This document shows positions 30,103 to 43,204 of a stretch of 64,000 bases of DNA, piece by piece (position 1 is the first letter of the stretch; every line of letters starts with the position of its first letter). Source of the stretch: Symsagittifera roscoffensis (Eukaryota; Xenacoelomorpha; Acoela; Convolutidae). The stretch is taken from contig NC_087070.1 in assembly GCF_963678635.1 (NCBI RefSeq), positions 41,235,831-41,299,830 on the forward strand. Direction: 5' to 3'. The notes under the pieces are model-generated. The model made no database searches and had not been told where the DNA came from. It was given only the letters and a program-made list of their open reading frames with translations. Position numbers and translations under genes: made by a program.

Positions 30103-31750
30103 GTCAATCTTTTACCTGCGGTGCATCGGTGTTTGCGGGTGTAAGTTTTGAAGTGTGGCCTGGGGGCCATTGGCTTCAAGGCATGTGGCACTCGCAGAAA
30201 AAGAGCACCCGAAGGGTGCTCTTTTCTGCTCGAAAACTCTAGGTCAATTAATTTTTTCTTAACCTTCACATTTTGTCAAACATTTTTGGACTTTTCCTTC
30301 TTCATTACTCACTGAGACTATTAACCATGATCGCTAACTTGCATTGCTGGCTGATTATAATGACAAGTCACTCTGCGCCTTGATCAGTTAACAATGCAAA
30401 ACATTGTGATTCTTGAAGAAGACTGTTTCGACGAAAACAAGTTTTCGGAAACAGTCCTGTTAACTTATTTTTGATCTCGTTTTTAAATTTATCGACTTTT
30501 AGTTGTTTTCAGTAGGCTATTGGACCTGAATTAGGTCCTAAAAGTTAATTTTGTCTCGAAATGATTAGAAGCAATAGAAAAAAAAACATTTTTTTTTATT
30601 TGATAAATATAGTTGAAATAGAAACGTGAAAAATCTCTTTTTTTCAAAAGTCATCAAAAATAGTTCCAATTGAATTGAATCACTAGGCTACAATGTATGA
30701 ACCTGTTCAGAATGGTTTTCAAAACCAAAGCCGTAAAATTTCCATATTTGGAGAAAAGTAAAAAAAAAACACGTTTTTGGTTAACTCATAAAGGTAGATA
30801 AATCGGGTAAAGTCGTCTTTAAACGTAAAGGATCAAAAAATGAATTAATTAGGGCATACATGTAGTGTCCTTGTAAGGCCGCTTGCAAAAAATTACAACA
30901 ATTGTGGTAGCCACTTCCGAAAACAAGTCTTTTTTTTCGAAATTTAGCCAGTTTTATTTGTAGTAAAGTAGTAAAAAGCTACCCGAGAAAAAAAAGTTGT
31001 AAAAACCAAAATTTTCATCCAATTTTGACAATTAAATACTCTAAACCTACTAAAATGACTATGGCAAGCTCGAATATGCTATCAAAACTCATTTTTTCTC
31101 ACTTTTTAAAATTTTTGTTTTTTTGATATAAAATGTTGAGTCAGAAACATGAAAAACCAATTTTTCTCAAAAAGTCAAAAAAAGTTGTTCCAATCAAATT
31201 GTTTCAATAGGCCACGCTTTGGACTTGTTTAGAAGTGTTAGCATGATCAAAGCCATAAAATTTCCATATTTAGAGAAAAGACGAAAAAAACACCTTTTTG
31301 GTTAATTTTTCCAAAAAAATGACCAAAAAATTAGGAGACGGTCCTGAAAAAAAAAAAATTTTAAAAATAAAGTAATTCTAATTTCTACACAATTAGACTC
31401 CCTAAAAAGTCTTCTTTCATCCAATACTAAACAATCTATCCCATTTTTTGGACCCAAATTGAGTTATTGAGTCATTTTAACCAAAAATCGTGTTTCGTTT
31501 TTCCGTTTTTGCCCCCCATTTCCCGCCATAAGTCAACATATAGAGTTTTTCTGGCCAAACGGCGTCCAATCGTATCCTTAGAATTGCATTTTGTAGCCGC
31601 ATGCCAATTTTAAAGAAATTCTGACGAAACGTTTTCGAGATCAGCCCCGATTCCGCCGACAGGGGTATAAGGTTATAAGAAACGAGAACCGGCAGGGACC
31701 CTACCCTTGCCTCGCCGTATCTCTGACGCCGAAGCGCGACGACCACCTAG
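30103..31750 (+). repeat. Satellite unit 0, type E
   Basis: First unit, beginning exactly at a canonical boundary (CTAG|GTCAATC). Hairpin 1 at 30203-30221 (loop GAA); hairpin 2 at 30419-30458 with a G in place of A after its left arm. Nearly identical to unit 10 (46459-48107). Confidence 0.95.
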
Positions 31751-33380
31751 GTCAATCCTTTACCTGCGGTGCGTTGGTGTTTTTGGGTAAGTTTTTGCTG
31801 CGCGGACTGGGTGCTATCAGTTTGAGGCATGTGGCACTCTCAAAAAAGAGCACCCTGCGGGTGCTCTCTTTTTGCTCGAAAAGTTAATCTACCCACTTTT
31901 GTAAGTTTCATGACTTGTCTTTTTTATAATTGGTCCAATTAAAAATTTCTTAATTACACTGTCAGACAAACCTAAAACTGTTGTGTGGCTTGATTGTGTT
32001 TACAAGTCACTAGGTGACTTGATCAGTCAATTATCAAATTTATTTAGATTCACGAAATGGACTGTTTCAACGAAAACAAGTTTTCGTAAACAGTCCAATT
32101 TTTTTACTTGAGATCACAAAAGCAAACAGAGAGAAATCAAATTCCTAGGTTATTATAATAGATCCCACTTTATGCTGTTGCGTTTATTAACTGTTGAAAC
32201 ACAGAACAACGATCTTAAAGGTGTACTAATTTAAAAAAAAACACTCAAGAGAAAAACTAAAAAAAATTATCAAAAAAATTTGCAAAAAATCAAAAAAGTC
32301 TCCTCCAATATATCATAAAAAGCTTCATATTAAGGAAAGGATACCTGATGAGCCCAATATGACTCGTTTCAACAGTGTAAGCCTGTTTCGATATCAAAAC
32401 AACAAACAAAAGTCGACTAAGTTTGGTGTTTGTTCGACATACACGAATTTTGATTAAAATCAAAAATCCATAACTCCTGAACTACTCAGATAATATAGAC
32501 AATTTTTTTTGCATCAGAACAGACAAGTCAAGGGTTTTTCAGGTATTTGATAAAATTATCCAGTTAATATATAATTTTTGGTTAATTTTTGAAAAAAACT
32601 TGAAAAATTTGAAAAAACGATTTTTTTTTCACTTATGGCGTTCGAAAAGTGCCTTTTATGATGGAGTAGCGAAAAATTTGTTCTGAGGCCATAAGTATGG
32701 CTCAATGTGGTATATAAAATAGCAAATTGGTTATAATAAAAAAATAAACAAGGACAAGGACTTTTTTGAAAAAATAGAAAAAATAGTGAAAAAATCAGTT
32801 TTTGGCGGGGAAATTCTCAAAAAAATAAAAATCAAGTTTTCTCTTTCATCACTCCTATGAACTAATTCGGCCACGACAACCATTTTTTGTCATCAGTAAA
32901 ATTGTCGAAAAACGACTGGAACATAGACTTATCTGAAATTTGACAAAAAAAAATTCTAAAAAATGTCAAAAATCTCAAAAATTTGTTTTTCACAAAATTC
33001 CTTTCATAACGCCATTCAGACACTCAAACAGTGCCCATTCATTCGCTTGACCACAGTTTACCTCAATTTCTTGCACAAAACAAAGCTAACTAGTCGTTTT
33101 TAGAAAAAAAACGTGATTTTTCCCATTTTTGCCCCCCATTTCCCCCTGGAAGTCAACACATAACATTTTTTCGGAAAAAAGAAAAAGAATCGTATCCTTA
33201 GAATTTCGAGTTAGGGCCGCATGCAAAAAATAAAAAAAATCTGACGGACAGTTTTCGAGAAAGTAGATTATTTTTTCAAGTCCGTAATACTATGTATCTG
33301 GGGTGAGGTTCAGAGACCGGACGGGGCCCCTTCCCCTGTCCTCCTTGCTCTGAGACGCCGGAAAGCGGACGGCCACCTAG
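31751..33380 (+). repeat. Satellite unit 1, outlier
   Basis: The header is E-like (GTCAATCCTTTACCTGCGG), the body resembles type C (units 12 and 17), and the end is closer to A/B. Hairpin 1 at 31848-31866 (loop TGC); hairpin 2 at 32058-32097. Confidence 0.93.
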
Positions 33381-35009
33381 TTGTCACTGTGGCCCCGCTA
33401 ATTTGTTGACTTTTGAGGAGAAGGTTCCGCGGGGGGCGGAGCCGGGGAACGCTAAACGCACTCGCAAAAGGAGCACCCTTCGGGTGCTCTTTTTTGCTCG
33501 AAAGTTTTCTGAAACGGTATCTGATGAACTTTGTAAGGTGTCACAAAAGCAACAACACAAAACGTTCTGTATGTGATTAGAAAAGATCAAAAAAGATTTC
33601 TCATACTTTCAATGACTGAATCTACACCTGATCAGTCTCTAGAGAACTCTAAACCAAAGTAACTTATGTTTTTCCGTGATTCATGAAGAGGACCGTTCCA
33701 ACGAAAACAAGTTTTCGGAAACAGTCCTCATAGTTTTTTTCGAGCCCATTGTCAAGTACGTGGACTTTCAATTGTGACTTATAGCTGAATTGGACTTGGA
33801 ATTTGTCCCAAAAAGGTTAAGTTTGTTTCAAATTGATTAGAAGCAAAAGAAAAAAAAAAACATTTTTTTTATTTGGAAAAAAAAGTTGAGTCAGAAACGT
33901 GAAAAAACCCTTTTTTCAAAAGTCACAAAAAGTAGCTTCAATTAGCTTAAACCACTAGGCTACAATATATGAACCTGTTCAGAATGGTTTTCATGACCAA
34001 AGCCGTAAAACTTCCATATTTAGAGAAAAGGCAAAAAAAACAACTTTTTGGTTAACTCAAAAAAGTAGATAAATCGGGTAAAATCGTCTTCAAACCTATA
34101 GGATCGAAAAGTGATCTAAATAGGGTATATATGTAGTGTCCTTGTTAGGTCGCATGCAAAAAACTAGAACAGTTTTGTTGGCCACTTCCGAAATGAAGAC
34201 TTTTTTTTCGAAATTTGGCCATTTTTATTTGTAGTAAAATAGTAGTAAAATAGCCGAGAAAAAAAATTGTAAAAACCATAATTTTTATTCAATTTTGAAG
34301 TTTAAATACTCTATACCTACTAAAATGTCTATGGCAAGCTCAAATAAGCCATCAAAATTCATTTTTTCTCACTTTTTAAAATTTTTGTTTTTTTGATATA
34401 CAATGTTGAGTCAGAAACGTGAAAAATCAATTTTTTTCAAAAAGTCAAAATAAAGTGTTCCAATCAATTTGTTTCACTAAAACACACTTTATGAACCTGT
34501 TCAGAATGGTTTTTTGGGTTGAAGCCGAAAATTCACCTATTTTGAGAAAAGTGGAAAAAACACCTTTTTAGTTACAAAAAAACCATCATTTTTGTTGCAG
34601 TTTTTGAAAAAACTCAAATTTTTGAGAAGAAAACTTTTTCTCAAACTTTTATATTTGGGCTCCCCAAACAATCTACTTTTATCCATTCCCTATCAATATA
34701 CCCCATTTTCTCAACCAAAACAGAGTTAATATGTGATTTTTATCAAAAAACGTGTTTTTTACCATTTTTGCCCCCCATTTCCCTCTATAAGTCAACACAT
34801 AACAAAATTTTGGCAAAACGGGGCAAAAGTGTATCCTTAGAATTTCAATACGGGGCTGCATGCAAAAAATTAGGGAATTCTGACCTCCAGTTTTTGAGAA
34901 CACGACTTATTCTGCACGAAAGGTAATATAGGTAAATGTTCTTTCGAACCGACGGGGCCCCTTCCCCTGTCTCTACTGAACGCCAAAGCCGGACGCGGCG
35001 GCCACCTAG
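33381..35009 (+). repeat. Satellite unit 2, type B
   Basis: Header TTGTCACTGTGGCCCCGC. Hairpin 1 at 33471-33489 (loop TTC); hairpin 2 at 33689-33728 with two C.A mismatches in the outer arms. Close to units 6 and 15. Confidence 0.95.
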
Positions 35010-36642
35010 ATAGGTCAGTGACCTGCGGTGCATGGGTGTTATGGGCTTGATTCGTCAGCATTGGCCTGGGGGCCATTAGCTTCAAGACATGTGGCACTCG
35101 CAGAAAAAGAGCACCCGAAGGGTGCTCTTTTTCTGCTCGAATGTCTTGTGAAACGGTATCTGATGAACTTTGTAGGGTGTCACAAAAGCAACATGACAAA
35201 ACGTTCTGTATCTGATCAGTAATGATCAAAAAAGATTTATGGCACTTTCAATGACTGAAGCTACACCTGATCGGTCTCTAGAGAACTCTAAAACAAAGTA
35301 ACTTATATTTTTCAGTGACTCAGGAAGAGGACTGTTTCAACGAAAACAAGTTTTCGGAAACAGTCCTATTATTTTTCTTGGGGCTTATTTTCAAGTACGT
35401 GGGCTTTCAATTGTCACTAATAGCTGAATTAGACTTGGAATTTGTCCCAAAAAAGTTAAGTTTGTCTCAAATTGATTAGAAGCAATAGAAAAAAAATTTT
35501 TTTTTTATTTGATAAAAATACTTGAGTCAGAAACGTGAAAAATCCCTTTTTTTCAAAAAATCATAAGAAGTAGTTCAGATTGCATTAAATTACCAAACTA
35601 CAATATATGAACCTGTTCAGATTGGTTTTCATGAACAAAGCCTTAAAATTTCCATATTTAGAGAAAAGGCAAAAAAACACCTTTTGGTTAACTGAAAAAG
35701 GTAGATAAATCGGATAAAGTCGTCTTCAAACCTATAGGACCGAAAAATGATCTAATTGAGGTATATATGTAGTGTCCCTTGTAAGGTCACATGCAAAAAG
35801 GTGAAACAGTTGGGGTGACCACTTCAGAAAACAAGACTTTTTTTCGGACTTTGGCCATTTTTTTGTAGTAAAGTAGTAGTAAGTTACCAGAGAAAAAAAG
35901 TTGTAAAAACCAAAATTTTTATCCAATTTTGACATTTAAATACTCTATACCTACTATAATGACTATGGCAAGCTCAAATATGCCATCAAAACTCATTTTT
36001 TCTCACTTTTTAAAATTTTTGTTTTTTTTAATATAAAATGTTGAGTCAGAAACGTGAAAAATCAGTTTTTTTCAAAAAGTCAAAATAAGTTGTTCCAATC
36101 AATTTGTTTCACTGAAACACACTTTTTCAGCCTGTTCAGAATGGTTTTCATGTTTAAAGCTGAAACTTTACACATTTTGAGAAAAGTGGAAAAAATATCT
36201 TTTTAGTTAAAAAAAAAACATCAATTTTGTTGCAGTTTTTGAAAAAACTCAAATTTTTAAGAAAAACAAATTTTCCCAAACCTACATAATTGGGCTCTCA
36301 AAACAGTCTACTTTTATCCATTCCTCATCAAATTACCCCAATTTGTTAACCAAAATAGAGTTACTGAGCCATTTTTACCAAAAAACGTGGTTTTTCCCTG
36401 TTTTTCCCGATTTTTCCCACTATAAGTCAACGCATAACAAAATTTTGGGAAAACGGAGCAAAAGTGTATCCTTAGAAATGCATTTTAGGCCCGCATGCCA
36501 ATTTTTATCGAATTCTATCCCGACAATTTTGAGATCAGCACTTTTTCCGAGCAAATAGTCATACCGTTATAATTCTTTGGCCGTTCGGGGCCCCTACCCC
36601 AAACTCACTAAACAAAGACGCCGAAGGCGGACGGCCACCTAG
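35010..36642 (+). repeat. Satellite unit 3, type A
   Basis: Header ATAGGTCAGTGACCTGCGG. Hairpin 1 at 35109-35127 (GAA); hairpin 2 at 35328-35367. Closest to unit 8. Confidence 0.95.
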
Positions 36643-38280
36643 ATAGGTCAGTGACCTGCGGTGCATGGGTGTTATGGACTTGATTCGTCAGCATTGGCCT
36701 GGGGGCCATTAGCTTCAAGACATGTGGCACTCGCAGAAAAAGAGCACCCGAAGGGTGCTCTTTTTCTGCTCGAATGTCTTGTGAAACGGTATCTGATGAA
36801 CTTTGTAGGGTGTCACAAAAGCAACATGACAAAACGTTCTGTATCTGATCAGTAATGGTCAAAAAAGATTTATGACACTTTCAATGACTGAAGCTACACC
36901 TGATCAGTCTCTAGAGAACTCTAAAACAAAGTAACTTATATTTTTCAGTGACTCATGAAGAGGACTGTTTCAACGAAAACAAGTTTTCGGAAACAGTCCT
37001 AATATTTTTCTTGGAGCTCATTTTCAAGTAGGTGGACTTTCAATAGTGACTAATAGTTGAATTAGACTTGGAATTTGTCCCAAAAAGTTAAGTTTGTCTC
37101 AAATTGATTAGAAGCAATAGACAAAAAAAAACTTTTTTTTTATTTGATAAAAATACTTGAGTCAGAAAAGTGAAAAATCCATTTTTTTCAAAAAGTCATA
37201 AGAAGTAGTTCAATTTGCATTAAATCACTAACCTATATTATATAAACCTGTTCAGATTGGTTTTCATGAACAAAGCCGTAAAATTTCCATATTTAGAGAA
37301 AAGGCAAAAAAACACCTTTTTGATTAACTGAAAAAGGTAGATAAATCGGGTAAAGTCGTCTTCAAACCTATAGGACCGAAAAATGATCTAATTGAGATAT
37401 ATATTTAGTGTCCCTTGTAAGGTCACATGCAAAAAAGTGAAACAATTGGGGTGGCCACTTCAGAAAACAAGACTTTTTTTCGGACTTTGGCCATTTTTAT
37501 TTGTAGTAAAGTAGTAGTAAGTTACCAGAGAAAAAAAAGTTGTAAAAACCAAAATTTTTATCCAATTTTGACAATTAAATACTCTATACCTACTAAAATG
37601 ACTATGGCAAGCTCAAATATGCCATCAAAACTCATTTTTTCTCACTTTTTAAAATTTTTGTTTTTTTGATATAAAATGTTGAGTCAGAAACGTGAAAAAT
37701 CAATTTTTTTCAAAAAGTCAAGAGAAGTTGTTCCAATCAATTTGTTTCACTAAAACACACTTTCTCAGCGTGTTCAGAATGGTTTTCATGTTTAAAGCTG
37801 AAACTTTACACATTTTGAGAAAAGTGGAAAAAATAACTTTTTAGTTACAAAAAAACCATCATTTTTGTTGCAGTTTTTGAAAAAACTCAAATTTTTAAGA
37901 AAAACAAATTTTCCCAAACCTACATAATTGGGCTCCCAAAACAGTTTACTTTCATCCATTCTTCATCAATTTACCCCAATTTGTTAACCAAAATAGAGTT
38001 ACTGAGCCATTTTTACCAAAAAACGTGGTTTTTCCCTGTTTTTCCCCATTTTTCCCACTATAAGTCAACGCATAACAAAATTTTGGAAAAACGGAGCAAA
38101 AGTGTATCCTTAGAATTGCATTTTAGGCCCGCATGCCAATTTTTATCGAATTCTATCCCGACAATTTTGAGATCAGCACTTTTTCCGAGCAAATAGTCAT
38201 ACCGTTATAATTCTTTGGCCGTTCGGGGCCCCTACCCCAAACTCACTAAACAAAGACGCCGAAGGCGGACGGCCACCTAG
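36643..38280 (+). repeat. Satellite unit 4, type A
   Basis: Hairpin 1 at 36742-36760 (GAA); hairpin 2 at 36961-37000. Nearly identical to units 7 and 18, sharing private variants such as TTATGGACTTG and AAGTAGGTGGAC. Confidence 0.95.
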
Positions 38281-39935
38281 CACCCTCTTTGACCTGCGGT
38301 GCGTTAGTGTTTGCGGGTGTAAGTTTTGAAGTGTGGCCTGGGGGCCATTAGCTTATAGGCATGTGGCACTCGCAGAAGAAGAGCACCCGAAGGGTGCTCT
38401 TTTCTGCTCGAAAACTCTAAGTCAATTAATTTTTTCTTAACCCTCACACTTTTTCTAACATTTTTTGACCTTTCCTTATTCATTTCTCATTGAGACTATT
38501 AGCCATGATCGCTAACTTGCATTGCTGGCTGATTATAATGACAAGTCACTCTGCGCCTTGATCAGTTAACAATGCAAAACATTGTGATTCTTGAAGAGGA
38601 CTGTTTCAACAAAAACAAGTTTTCGGAAACAGTCCTGTTAACTTATTTTTGATCTCGTTTTTAAGTTTATCGACTTTTAGTTGTTTTCAGTAGGCTATTT
38701 CGACCTGAATTAGGTCCCAAAAGGTTAATTTTGTCTCAAAATGATTAGAATCAATAGAAAAAAAAAAAACATTTTTTTTATTTGATAAAAATAGTTGAAA
38801 TAGAAACGTGAAAAATCTCTTTTTTTTTCAAAATTCATCAAATGTAGTTCCAATTGAATTGAATCACTAGGCTACGATTTATGAACCTGTTCAGAATGGC
38901 TTTCAAGACCAAAGCCGTAAAATTTCCATATTTAGAGAAAAGTCAAAAAAACAAGTTTTTGGTTAACTCAAAAAGGTAGATAAATCGGGTAAAGTCGTCT
39001 TTAAACCTATAGGATCCAAAAATGAATTACTTAGGGCATACATGTAGTGTCCTTGTAAGGTCGCTTGCAAAAAATTACAACAATTGTGGTAGCCACTTCC
39101 GAAAACAAGTCTTTTTTTTTCGAAATTTGGCCAGTTTTATTTGTAGTAAAGTAAGAAAAAGCTACCAGAGAAAAAAAAGTTGTAAAAACCAAAATTTTCA
39201 TCCAATTTTGACAATTAAATACTCTAAACCTACTAAAATGACTATGGGAAGCTCGAATATGCTATCAAAACTCATTTTTTCTCACTTTTTAAAATTTTTG
39301 ATTTTTTGATATAAAATGTTGAGTCAGAAACGTGAAAAATCAGTTTTTATCAAAAAGTAAAAAAAAGTTGTTCCAATCAAATTGTGAAATAGGCCACGCT
39401 CTGTGGACGTGATTAGAAGTGTTAGCATGATGAAAGTCATAAAATTTCCATATTTAGAGAAAAGGCGAAAAAAACACCTTTTTGGTTCATTTTTCCAAAA
39501 AAAATGACCAAAAAATTAGGAGACGGTCCTGAAAAAAAAAAAATTTTAAAAACAAAGTAATTCTAATTTTTACATAATTAGACTCCCTAAACAGTCTTCT
39601 TTCATCCAATACAAGAGAATCTATCCCATTTTTTGGACCCAAATTGAGTTATTGAGTCATTTTAACCAAAAATCGTGTTTCGTTTTTCCGTTTTTGCCCC
39701 CCATTTCCCGCCATAAGTCAACATATAGAGTTTTTCTGGCCAAACGGCGTCCAATCGTATCCTTAGAATTGCATTTTGTAGCCGCATGCCAATTTTGAAG
39801 AAATTCTGACGAAACGTTTTAGAGATCAGCCCCGATTCCGCCGACAGGGGTATAAGGTTATAAGAAACGAGAACCGGCAGGGACCCTACCCTTGCCTCGC
39901 CGTATCTCTGACGCCGAAGCGCGACGACCACCTAG
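38281..39935 (+). repeat. Satellite unit 5, type E
   Basis: Header CACCCTCTTTGACCTGCGG. Hairpin 1 at 38381-38399 (GAA); hairpin 2 at 38597-38636 with a CAACAAAAAC variant shared only with unit 13. Confidence 0.95.
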
Positions 39936-41565
39936 TTGTCACTGTGGCCCCGCTGTATTCTTGACTTTTGAGGAGAAGGTTCCGCGGGGGGCGGAGCAGG
40001 GGAACGCTTAACGCACTCGCAAAAGGAGCACCCTTCGGGTGCTCTTTTTCGCTCGAAAGTTTTCTGAAAAGGTATCTGATGAACTTTGTAAGGTGTCACA
40101 AAAGCAACAACACAAAACGTTCTGTATGTAATTAGAAAAGGTCAAAAAAAATTTCTCATACTTGCAATGACTGAATCTACGCCTGATCAGTCTCTAGAGA
40201 ACTCTAAACCAAAGTAACTTTTGTTTTTCAGTGATTCATGAAGAGGACCGTTCCAACGAAAACAAGTTTTCGGAAACAGTCCTCATATTTTTTTTCGAGC
40301 CCATTGTTAAGTACGTGAACTTTCAATTGTGAATTATAGCTGAATTGGACTTGGAATTTGTCCCAAAAAGGTTAAGTTTGTCTCAAATTGATTAGAAGCA
40401 AAAGAAAAAAATTATATTTTTTTTATTTGGAAAAAAAAAGTTGAGTCAGAAACGTGAAAAAATCCTTTTTTCAAAAGTCATAAAAAGTAGCTCCAATTTT
40501 CCTAAATCACTAGGCTACAATATAAGAACCTGTTTAGGATGGTTTCCATGACCAAAGCCGTAAAATTTCCATATTTAGAGAAAAGGCAAAAAAAAACAAC
40601 TTTTTGGTTAACTCAAAAAGGTAGATAAATCGGGTAAAGTCGTCTTCAAACCTATAGGATCGAAAAGTGATCTAAATAGGGTGTATATGTAGTGTCCTTG
40701 TTTGGTCGCATGCAAAAAACTAGAACAGTTTTGTTGGCCACTTCCGAAATTAAGACTTTTTTTTCGAAATTTGGCCATTTTTATTTGTAGTAAAATAGTA
40801 GTAAAATAGCCGAGAAAAAAAATTGTAAAAACCACAATTTTTATCCAATTTTGACGTTTAAATACTCTATACCTACTAAAATGTCTATGGCAAGCTCAAA
40901 TAAGCCATCAAAATTCATTTTTTCTCACTTTTTAAAATTTTTGTTTTTTTGATAGACAATGTTGAGTCAGAAACGTGAAAAATCAATTTTTTTCAAAAAG
41001 TCAAAATAAAATGTTCCAATCAATTTGTTTCACTAAAACACACTTTATGAACTTGTTCAGAATGGTTTTTTGGGTTGAAGCCGAAAATTCACCTATTTTG
41101 AGAAAAGTGGAAAAAACACCTTTTTAGTTACAAAAAAACCATCATTTTTGTTGCAGTTTTTGAAAAAACTCAAATTTTTGAGAGGAAAATTTTTTCTCAA
41201 ACTTTCTTATTTGGGCTCCCCAAACAGTCTACTTTCATCCATTCCTTGTCAATATACCCCATTTTTTGAACCAAAACAGAGTTAATAGGTGATTTTTATC
41301 GAAAAACGTGTTTTTTACCATTTTTGCCCCCCATTTCCCTCTATAAGTCAACACATAACAAAATTTTGGCAAAACGGGGCAAAAGTGTATCCATAGAATT
41401 TCAATACGGGGCTGCATGCAAAAAATTAGGGAATTCTGACCTCCAGTTTTCGAGAACACGACTTATTCTGCACGAAAGGTAATATAGGTAAATGTTCTTT
41501 CGAACCGACGGGGCCCCTTCCCCTGTCTCTACTGAACGCCAAAGCCGGACGCGGCGGCCACCTAG
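39936..41565 (+). repeat. Satellite unit 6, type B
   Basis: Hairpin 1 at 40026-40044 (loop TTC); hairpin 2 at 40244-40283. Its header (GCTGTATTCTTGACTTTTG) recurs in unit 19. Confidence 0.95.
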
Positions 41566-43204
41566 ATAGGTCAGTGACCTGCGGTGCATGGGTGTTATGG
41601 ACTTGATTCGTCAGCATTGGCTTGGGGGCCATTAGCTTCAAGACATGTGGCACTCGCAGAAAAAGAGCACCCGAAGGGTGCTCTTTTTCTGCTCGAATGT
41701 CTTGTGAAACGGTATCTGATGAACTTTGTAGGGTGTCACAAAAGCAACATGACAAAACGTTCTGTATCTGATCAGTAATGGTCAAAAAAGATTTATGACA
41801 CTTTCAATGACTGAAGCTACACCTGATCAGTCTCTAGAGAACTCTAAAACAAAGTAACTTATATTTTTCAGTGACTCATGAAGAGGACTGTTTCAACGAA
41901 AACAAGTTTTCGGAAACAGTCCTAATATTTTTCTTGGAGCTCATTTTCAAGTAGGTGGACTTTCAATAGTGACTAATAGTTGAATTAGACTTGGAATTTG
42001 TCCCAAAAAGTTAAGTTTGTCTCAAATTGATTAGAAGCAATAGACAAAAAAAAACTTTTTTTTTATTTGATAAAAATACTTGAGTCAGAAAAGTGAAAAA
42101 TCCATTTTTTTCAAAAAGTCATAAGAAGTAGTTCAATTTGCATTAAATCGCTAACCTATATTATATAAACCTGTTCAGATTGGTTTTCATGAACAAAGCC
42201 GTAAAATTTCCATATTTAGAGAAAAGGCAAAAAAACACCTTTTTTGATTAACTGAAAAAGGTAGATAAATCGGGTAAAGTCGTCTTCAAACCTATAGGAC
42301 CGAAAAATGATCTAATTGAGATATATATTTAGTGTCCCTTGTAAGGTCACATGCAAAAAAGTGAAACAATTGGGGTGGCCACTTCAGAAAACAAGACTTT
42401 TTTTCGGACTTTGGCCATTTTTATTTGTAGTAAAGTAGTAGTAAGTTACCAGAGAAAAAAAAGTTGTAAAAACCAAAATTTTTATCCAATTTTGACAATT
42501 AAATACTCTATACCTACTAAAATGACTATGGCAAGCTCAAATATGCCATCAAAACTCATTTTTTCTCACTTTTTAAAATTTTTGTTTTTTTGATATAAAA
42601 TGTTGAGTCAGAAACGTGAAAAATCAATTTTTTTCAAAAAGTCAAGAGAAGTTGTTCCAATCAATTTGTTTCACTAAAACACACTTTCTCAGCGTGTTCA
42701 GAATGGTTTTCATGTTTAAAGCTGAAACTTTACACATTTTGAGAAAAGTGGAAAAAATAACTTTTTAGTTACAAAAAAACCATCATTTTTGTTGCAGTTT
42801 TTGAAAAAACTCAAATTTTTAAGAAAAACAAATTTTCCCAAACTTACATAATTGGGCTCCCAAAACAGTTTACTTTCATCCATTCTTCATCAATTTACCC
42901 CAATTTGTTAACCAAAATAGAGTTACTGAGCCATTTTTACCAAAAAACGTGGTTTTTCCCTGTTTTTCCCCATTTTTCCCACTATAAGTCAACGCATAAC
43001 AAAATTTTGGAAAAATGGAGCAAAAGTGTATCCTTAGAATTGCATTTTAGGCCCGCATGCCAATTTTTATCGAATTCTATCCCGACAATTTTGAGATCAG
43101 CACTTTTTCCGAGCAAATAGTCATACCGTTATAATTCTTTGGCCGTTCGGGGCCCCTACCCCAAACTCACTAAACAAAGACGCCGAAGGCGGACGGCCAC
43201 CTAG
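41566..43204 (+). repeat. Satellite unit 7, type A
   Basis: Hairpin 1 at 41665-41683 (GAA); hairpin 2 at 41884-41923. Differs from unit 4 at only a handful of positions by eye. Confidence 0.95.

Noticed and set aside
30203-30225. Rho-independent bacterial terminator (GC stem plus T-run)
   Set aside because: The window is clearly animal DNA with spliced genes, and the motif recurs in a satellite; bacterial termination does not apply.
35010-35135. Header as a Pol III gene ending at the T-run after hairpin 1
   Set aside because: No convincing A box plus B box is present; the T-run alone is weak evidence.
35158-35166. CTGATGA near GAAAC after hairpin 1, suggestive of a hammerhead ribozyme
   Set aside because: No GAAA with flanking stems and no cleavage-site UH in the correct order follows; the match is to a short core only.
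35028-35222. Recurrent 64-codon open frame in A units (also at 36661, 41584, 43223, 44859, 53034, 59498) and 71-codon frame at the A unit ends (36343 and equivalents)
   Set aside because: The frames run straight through hairpin 1 or structured sequence, overlap opposite-strand frames of similar length, are lost in other subfamilies and resemble no protein I know. Recurrence follows from the tandem repeat itself.
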